A stretch of 64,000 nucleotides of DNA. Origin: VAZQ01 sp963821505 (GTDB taxonomy: Bacteria; Pseudomonadota; Alphaproteobacteria; Rhizobiales; Xanthobacteraceae). Numbering within the stretch: position 1 is the stretch's first letter; every line of letters starts with the position of its first letter. Position numbers and translations under genes: made by a program. The notes beneath the pieces are model-generated. The model did not search any database and was not told where the DNA came from. It saw only the letters and a list, made by a program, of their open reading frames with translations. The DNA lies in contig CAWGEH010000008.1 of NCBI GenBank assembly GCA_963821505.1, forward strand, positions 372,001-436,000, read 5' to 3'. Of this stretch, positions 58,980-64,000 are shown in pieces.

Positions 58980-59318
58980 TCCCGAACCTCGCTCGTGTGG
59001 TGGATTTGAAGTTCCTACCAGAATCGCAGCGAACTCGCATAGGAACGTCAAATCCAAAACCATACCAGAATCATAAAGTTGCTGACGTCGCTTTGATTCC
59101 GAAGGTGCATGAGAGCGTGCCGCAAGGTTTTGCGAACTTCGGAACCGGGGCACTAGCCCCGATCGTTTCGGCGGCGGACGCTAGCCGGATGCTCGCGCTG
59201 CGTACAAGCCCAATCGCCGGAGGGCAGCAGCCTCAATAGCCGTCTTTCTCACACGCGCCTAATCCCTTATCGTCCCGCCGCTGCCCGAACCACGTGACGG
59301 CAGATGAGGGGGAAGCCC
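58980..59318. other. 339-bp divergent intergenic region, half of it a palindromic element
   Basis: It separates the two divergently read dehydrogenase / GlcG-type units and holds the CTAG-type element at 58997-59155. Promoters for both directions must lie here. The remaining 160 bp show only AGGGGGA, the ribosome site of the next gene. Confidence 0.5.
58997..59155. repeat. CTAG-type palindromic elements, copy 3 (two units, partly degenerate)
   Basis: GTGGTGGATTTGAAGTTCCTA (58997-59017, given here in parts: GTGGTGGATT, TGAAGTTCCTA) pairs with TAGGAACGTCAAATCCA (from 59040). A second unit runs from GATTCCGAAGG (59094) to GCGAACTTCGGAACCGGGG and CACTAG (59155). Order and sequence match copy 2 with the units swapped. 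Confidence 0.7.
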
Positions 59319-59831
59319 ATGATGATGTCTCGAGGCGTCTTTGGCTTCTGCGCGGCCGTGCTGCTCGCCGCACCGGCGTCGGCGCAGGGCTTGATCGCGG
59401 AGCACCGGCTCGGAGCGGCGCTGGCGAACGAAGCGGTGGGCGAGGCGGTCGCGGCCTGCGCCCGCAACGGCTATGCAGTCACCGCCATCGTGGTCGACAT
59501 CGACGGCGTGCGGCAGGCGGTGCTGCGCGGCGACGGCGCGCCGGTGCACACCCTCGACAGCGCTTATGCCAAGGCCTACACCGCCGCCTCGCTCGCGCCG
59601 GTGCGCAAGGACAATTCGACCAAGGCGATCTTCGAGCGCATCAGCAAGAACCCCAGCACGACGGCCTCGCTCGGAAACCTGCCCAACATCACCTTCACGC
59701 CGGGCGGTGTCACCGTCGTGGCGGCCGGCAAGCCGATCGGCGGCATCGGCGTCGGCGGCGCCCCTGGCGGCAATTTCGACGACGAATGCGCCCGCGCCGC
59801 GCTCGACAAGATCAAGGACCGGATGAAGTAA
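59319..59831 (+). CDS. Exported GlcG/HbpS-family protein
   Basis: A 170-residue protein with a signal peptide (GVFGFCAAVLLAAPASAQGL) and a strong ribosome site (GAGGGGGAAGCCC) before three consecutive Met codons. The mature domain (VTAIVVDIDGVRQAVLRGDG, SAYAKAYTAAS, VVAAGKPIGGIGVGGAPGG) is the GlcG/HbpS fold, known in haem-binding HbpS of Streptomyces. It heads a run of three same-direction genes with a dehydrogenase and a cytosolic family member. Confidence 0.9.
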   Translation: MMMSRGVFGFCAAVLLAAPASAQGLIAEHRLGAALANEAVGEAVAACARNGYAVTAIVVDIDGVRQAVLRGDGAPVHTLDSAYAKAYTAASLAPVRKDNSTKAIFERISKNPSTTASLGNLPNITFTPGGVTVVAAGKPIGGIGVGGAPGGNFDDECARAALDKIKDRMK

Positions 59832-59858
59832 GTAGCGACCAAAGGGAGAGCACGGCCG

Positions 59859-60746
59859 ATGCAGATCGGGATCGCCGGCATAGGCAAGATGGGCGCCGCC
59901 ATCGCGCAGCGGCTGATGGAGGTCGGGCACACGGTGACGGTGTGGAACCGCTCCCCCGACAAGTTGAAACCGGTTGTAGACGCCGGCGCGGCGGTCGTCG
60001 CCACCCCGGCGGAGCTGACGAAGAACGCCGACGCCGTGATCACCATCCTCACCGATGCCGCCGCCATCGACGCGGTCTACAACGGGCCGTCGGGCCTGCT
60101 CGCGGGCGAGGTGGGGGGCAAGCTGTTCATCGAGATGAGCACCGTGCAGCCGCAGACCGAAGTGGCGCTCGCCGAAAAGGTGCGCGCGAAGGGCGCCGCC
60201 TTGGTCGAATGCCCCGTGGGCGGTTCGACCGGCCCCGCGCGGCAAGGCAAGCTGATCGGCCTGATGGGTGCAGAGGCCGCCGACGCGGCCCGCGCAAGAT
60301 CGATCCTGGAGCAGCTGTGCCGCCGGCTCGAACATTGCGGCCCGGTCGGCTCCGGCGCGGTCATGAAGCTCACCATCAACATGCCGCTGATGATCTATTG
60401 GCAGGCGCTCGGCGAAGCGCTCGCGCTCTGCCGCCCGCTCGGGCTCGACCCGGCGCGAATCATGGATCTGCTCTCCGACACCTCGGGCGGTCCGAACGTG
60501 CTCAAGGTCCGCGGCGGCCCGATCGCGCGCATGCTCACGGGCGGCGACGGCGGCCCGGTGACCTTCGATATCGACAGCGCGATCAAGGACCTGCGCACCA
60601 TGCTCAGCGAGGGCAAGGCGCGCGGCCTCGAGCTGCCGCTCGTGGAAAAAACGCTTGCCTGCTACGAGGAGACCAAGGGAGAAGTCTCGGGCGCGGCGGA
60701 GGTATCGGCGGTATCGGTCTATTGGGCGAACCGCGCCAAGCCGTGA
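59859..60746 (+). CDS. 3-hydroxyisobutyrate dehydrogenase-like / 2-hydroxy-3-oxopropionate reductase-family enzyme
   Basis: A 295-residue oxidoreductase with N-terminal MQIGIAGIGKMGAAIAQRLM (GxGxxG), the substrate-binding ECPVGGSTGPARQGKLIGLM and the catalytic Lys in GAVMKLTINMPLMIYWQALG. It starts 27 nt after the exported GlcG-like gene and ends 49 nt before the cytosolic one, so the three are an operon. Substrate is a short hydroxy-acid in the family; the exact one is unknown. Confidence 0.92.
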   Translation: MQIGIAGIGKMGAAIAQRLMEVGHTVTVWNRSPDKLKPVVDAGAAVVATPAELTKNADAVITILTDAAAIDAVYNGPSGLLAGEVGGKLFIEMSTVQPQTEVALAEKVRAKGAALVECPVGGSTGPARQGKLIGLMGAEAADAARARSILEQLCRRLEHCGPVGSGAVMKLTINMPLMIYWQALGEALALCRPLGLDPARIMDLLSDTSGGPNVLKVRGGPIARMLTGGDGGPVTFDIDSAIKDLRTMLSEGKARGLELPLVEKTLACYEETKGEVSGAAEVSAVSVYWANRAKP

Positions 60747-60795
60747 CCCACGGCATCAATCATCGCACCATCGTCACAGCACCAATGGAGCCGCC

Positions 60796-61239
60796 ATGTC
60801 TGTCGTTACGCTTGCGCAAGCTTCCACCATCGTCGATACCGCGCTCAAGAAAGGCCGCGACACCAACTGCGCGCCACTCACCGTCGCCGTGCTCGACGCC
60901 GGCGGCCACCTGGTCGCCTTCAAGCGCGAGGACAAGTCCGGCCTGCTGCGCTTCGACATCGCCTTCGGCAAGGCCTGGGGCGCGCTCGGCATGGGCTTCG
61001 GCTCGCGCACGCTCGCCGCGCGTGCGGCCAAGACGCCGCAGTTCTTCACCATGCTGGCGGCGGCGAGCGCGGGGCGCATGGTCACCAATCCCGGCGGCGT
61101 GCTGATCAGAACCGCGGCGGGCGATATCATCGGGGCGGTCGGCATTTCCGGTGATACCTCGGACAAGGATGAAGCCTGCGCGATCGCCGGCATCGAGACC
61201 GCGGGCCTCAAGGCCGATCCCGGCCAGGATGCGAGCTGA
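60796..61239 (+). CDS. Cytosolic GlcG/HbpS-family protein
   Basis: A 147-residue protein without signal peptide, MSVVTLAQASTIVDTALKKG, followed by the GlcG core VAVLDAGGHLVAFKREDKSG, FGKAWGALGMGFGSRTLA and GDIIGAVGISGDTSDKDEAC. GlcG is found with glycolate oxidase genes and its biochemical role is not settled. It is the third gene of the small operon with the dehydrogenase. Confidence 0.92.
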   Translation: MSVVTLAQASTIVDTALKKGRDTNCAPLTVAVLDAGGHLVAFKREDKSGLLRFDIAFGKAWGALGMGFGSRTLAARAAKTPQFFTMLAAASAGRMVTNPGGVLIRTAAGDIIGAVGISGDTSDKDEACAIAGIETAGLKADPGQDAS

Positions 61240-61283
61240 TACTCTATTGAAAGCTCGGATCAAGCCGTTCAAGGGAGCAACTC

Positions 61284-62247
61284 GTGGACAGTGTGTCGAT
61301 AGTCCTGGTGGCGACGGCGGTCATTGTGGGGGCGTTCGTCGCATACAACCTGTTCCATTACGTCCTTTTCCTGCTCGTCACGAATCCGAAGGACGCAGGC
61401 GCTATCGGTCATGAGCTGAATGAATTCGAACGGCGGCAACTTGTCGAGTGGACACCCAAAGCCGACGACTTCCTCAAACACGACGACGAGAATCGCACAT
61501 ACGACGAGGTGTTTGGTCGGTATCGCGGCGAGTATGACAACTACAGCACGTGCGTTTTTCCGCCCACGGTTTTCGCGCATTCTTATTATGCCGATTCCGT
61601 CCTGCTCAAGCCGGCGAATGGGATGCGTCTATTGGATCTGGGGTGCGGGTCGGGCGCCGCGGCGTACTACCTTGCCAGCCGCAGCAATGTCGAGATCGTG
61701 TGCGTGACCAATTCTTCCGTGCAAGCTGAGATTTGCCGCCGGAAATTCGAGAAGCTCGACGGACGCGTACGCGTGATCGTCGCCGACTTCGATCAGCTGG
61801 ACCTCTCGGAGCAGAGTTTCGATGCCATCTACGCGCTCGAATTCGATCGGCTACACCAAGGACTTGGATGCTTGGCTGGCGCGCTGCTGGCGATCGCTCA
61901 AGCCTGGCGGACGCCTGCTGATCCGTTCGCCGGGGTCGCTGGATGCCTGTCGGCGGGAACAGGATTACCGCAACGTCACCGCCTTCTTCGAAAATTGGCG
62001 GTACAATTTTCTCGGCGCCAATCTGCTCGTTTTCAAGCTGCGCCGGCTCGGCTTCAAGCCGATCCGTTACCGCCAGCTGCCGTTCTGGGCCTGGGGCATA
62101 ACCTGGAACTTCATTCAGCACCTGCTGTTGTGGAAGTTCCGGCTGAAGATGCGAACGATGGTCGACCTGGAACGGATCATTTGGCGCACGTCCAAGGTTT
62201 TCGTCTTCGGCAACGGGTACAACATCGTGCTTGCCACCAAGCCCTAG
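61284..62247 (+). CDS. Membrane-anchored SAM-dependent methyltransferase (frameshift)
   Basis: GTG 61284 follows AAGGGAG. An N-terminal helix (VSIVLVATAVIVGAFVAYNL) anchors the protein. The class I methyltransferase motif is LLDLGCGSGAAAYYLASR, with the post-II region VRVIVADFDQLDLSEQSFDA. The frame breaks at 61839-61844 (GAATTC): deleting one A gives IYALDSIGYTKDLDAWLARC and then WRSLKPGGRLLI, the normal motif III. The last ~100 residues (FFENWRYNFLGANLLVFKLR) look membrane-associated. Similar enzymes modify lipids or quinones. Restored length is about 320 residues; the end overlaps the convergent LysR gene by 4 nt. Confidence 0.83.
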
Positions 62248-63273
62248 TCGGACGACCTGCCGCCGCCTGATGAGGGGCGTTGCTGGTGCAAATACCCGCG
62301 TCCCGGACGCCGGTGCTGGCGGCCATTTGCAGTAATCGGTGGCGCCAATACCCGGTCCCAAATTGCTTGGATGTGTGCGATCTCGGCTTCGAAGCGCTCG
62401 AGGAACAGCCGCGCCGGCACGCTCAACGTCCGTCGCGCCGGCTGGATCACCACGAACTCGGCGTAGAGCGGCGGATCGACGATCGGATTGACCACGAGGT
62501 CGCCCTTGGCGATGTCGTTCACCGAGATGAGGCTCGGCAGCACGGTCATCCAGTCGGAGCGCGCGACGAATTCGAGCGTGCCGATCATGGCGTCCATTTC
62601 CAGCATGGCGGCGATCTCGACGCCATGGGTCTGGAAATAGGTCTCGAGGTTGCGGCGGCGGATATTGTCGGGCCCGGGCACGACGATCTTCAAGGCGGCG
62701 CAATCGGCGAGCCGCACCGGCGCGAGCGGAGTAAGCCCGCGCTTGGCGCCGGAGAGCAGCATTTCCCGGTCACGGACCAACAGCCGCGATTTCAGTCCCA
62801 TGCGTCCCTCGAAGGCCGGCACCAGGGCGAAGTCGAGCTCGTCGGCCAACACCATGTCGGTCAGCACGCCGCTGTAGCCCTCGAACACGTGCAGGCGAAC
62901 GTCGGGGTGGCGCGGCACGAAATCCTCGAGCGTGGGCGCCAGCACGGCGCGGGTGAATGTCGGCATCAGCCCGATGCGCAGGTCGCCGCTGACGAGGCCG
63001 GCGCGGCTACGGGCTTCCTCGTTGGCGTTCTCGAGCCGGCCGACCGCCTCGACGCAGCTCTTGTAGTAGCGCAGCCCTGCCGGAGTCGGCGCGATGCCGC
63101 GCGCCGAGCGCTCGAACAGCTTCACCCCGAGCGTGCGCTCGACGGCGGCGACATGCTGCGAGATGCCGGATTGGGTGGCGTTCTCGCGCTCGGCCGCGCG
63201 CGTGAACGAGCCTTCCTCGCAGACGGCGATGACGGCGCGAATTTGCCGGAGCGCGATGTTGGCCAGCGGACAC
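62244..63273 (-). CDS. LysR-family transcriptional regulator (start uncertain)
   Basis: The HTH reads ALRQIRAVIAVCEEGSFTRA then QSGISQHVAAVERTLGVKLF, followed by the effector-binding domain (LRIGLMPTFTRAVLAPTLED). In this frame no ATG, GTG or TTG precedes the HTH after the upstream stop; only CTG or ATT are available. A GTG at 63273 in the neighbouring frame would give M-S-A-G joined to NIALRQIR if one C near 63261 is extra, so a further sequence error is likely. It is divergent from the M24 peptidase gene, the classical LysR arrangement with its target. Confidence 0.85.
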
Positions 63274-63399
63274 CTGCTATCAAGAAAACTAATGCCTTGA
63301 CCCAGAATATATTATTTCGGCGGTGGGGGCCATCCGGCTAGGATTCCCGCCAACAGCACGGCCTGCGGCCAGAACGCGGGTTGAAATCGGGAGACGTTC

Positions 63400-64000
63400 A
63401 TGGGAACGGCAAATTTCGGCATCGCCGGATTGGATTGGCAGCAGCGCGTCAACTGGGACCGGATGCGGACGTACCGCACCGAGCGCGCACGCGAGCACAT
63501 GAAGAAGCACCGCCTCGGCGCCATGCTCTGCATGTACGACGAGAACGTGCGCTACCTCACCGGCACGCTCACGCCGGGCTGGAACCGGCTCAAGCCGGGA
63601 CTGCGCTACGCGCTCCTGTGCGGCGACGGCGCGCCGGTGCTGTTCGAGCAGGGCGACCTCGGCTTCCAGATCGAGCGTCACTCGCCGTGGATCCCGAAGG
63701 AGAACGTCCGCTACTCCTATGCCTGGATCAAGGGCGCGGCCGGGCCGGCCTCGCAACAGCAGGTGAAGAAGTTCACCGACGCGATCCTCTACGAGATGAA
63801 GCGCCATGGCGTCGCCGGCGAGAAGCTCGGGGTCGACTTCATCGACATCAACATGATCAACATCTTCAAGGAGAAGAAGATCAACTGGGCCGACGGCATG
63901 ACCGCGATGATGGAGGCGCGCGCCGTCAAGAACGTCGACGAGCAGGAATGCATGCGCATCGTCGGCGCGATCGGCGACGCCACGCACTGGGAGTGCATGA
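63400..64000 (+). CDS. M24-family metallopeptidase / creatinase-like (partial, C-terminus outside window)
   Basis: The first 200 residues from ATG 63400 (GGGAGAC upstream). They form the N-terminal creatinase/prolidase domain: WQQRVNWDRMRTYRTERARE, LGAMLCMYDENVRYLTGTLT, GEKLGVDFIDINMI and the linker into the catalytic domain (MMEARAVKNVDEQECMRIVG). The metal-binding residues lie beyond the window. Such enzymes include Xaa-Pro dipeptidases and creatinases. Likely regulated by the divergent LysR protein. Confidence 0.88.
   Translation, partial: MGTANFGIAGLDWQQRVNWDRMRTYRTERAREHMKKHRLGAMLCMYDENVRYLTGTLTPGWNRLKPGLRYALLCGDGAPVLFEQGDLGFQIERHSPWIPKENVRYSYAWIKGAAGPASQQQVKKFTDAILYEMKRHGVAGEKLGVDFIDINMINIFKEKKINWADGMTAMMEARAVKNVDEQECMRIVGAIGDATHWECM

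Overview
The window is high-GC DNA that reads like a Hyphomicrobiales alphaproteobacterium of the Bradyrhizobium / Xanthobacteraceae kind. Supporting signs are a UvrB with a long basic N-terminal extension, four Bug/TctC binding proteins, a DUF992 protein, NHLM-type peptide exporters, small peptides with a D-E-L-x-x-V-(S/T)-G-G leader, and several intergenic palindrome families. No rRNA, tRNA, CRISPR array, IS element or prophage was seen. The family assignments come from reading motifs, not from searches.

Layout. 1-2.9 kb: a minus-strand trio of unknown protein, cytoplasmic subtilase and metallo-beta-lactamase-fold protein (cut by the window edge). 3-8.6 kb: uvrB, a Bug receptor, an L,D-transpeptidase and a GST. 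8.8-18.6 kb: the most interesting block, an accessory peptide-export locus. It has five short double-glycine-leader peptides flanking an HlyD-type secretion protein, a C39-peptidase ABC exporter, a second NHLM-type ABC exporter and a truncated cyclic-nucleotide-domain protein. Perfect CRP-type palindromes (TGTGA-N6-TCACA) precede the peptide genes at both ends. 18.6-31 kb: intradiol dioxygenase, exported proteins, a DUF1800/DUF1501 pair, an ECF sigma / anti-sigma pair, an ABC exporter, a PQQ-type sugar dehydrogenase and another Bug receptor. 31-43 kb: GST, phytanoyl-CoA dioxygenase-like protein, binding protein, aminotransferase, DUF992, an EF-G-like GTPase, TauE/SafE, DUF421, MsrP and RidA. 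43-64 kb: tctABC, a cyclase, a LIV transporter, a cupin, a flavin monooxygenase, a Bug receptor, a polysaccharide deacetylase, two 3-hydroxyisobutyrate-dehydrogenase-like proteins with GlcG/HbpS-like partners, a methyltransferase, a LysR regulator and the start of an M24 peptidase.

Functionally, the ordinary part is a scavenging and catabolic region: carboxylate and amino-acid uptake plus oxygenases, cyclases and dehydrogenases. Two accessory modules, the peptide exporter and the protease/MBL trio, look lower in GC than their surroundings and are the best candidates for undescribed systems.

A caution runs through the annotation. At least ten genes carry single-base frameshifts, nearly all of them one extra base. 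In six, the site reads GAANTC and deleting one A restores both a GANTC site and the reading frame. This pattern suggests uncorrected long-read errors at CcrM-methylated sites rather than real pseudogenes. A second cross-cutting observation is a ~91-bp palindromic element inserted in frame, in opposite orientations, in two unrelated proteins.
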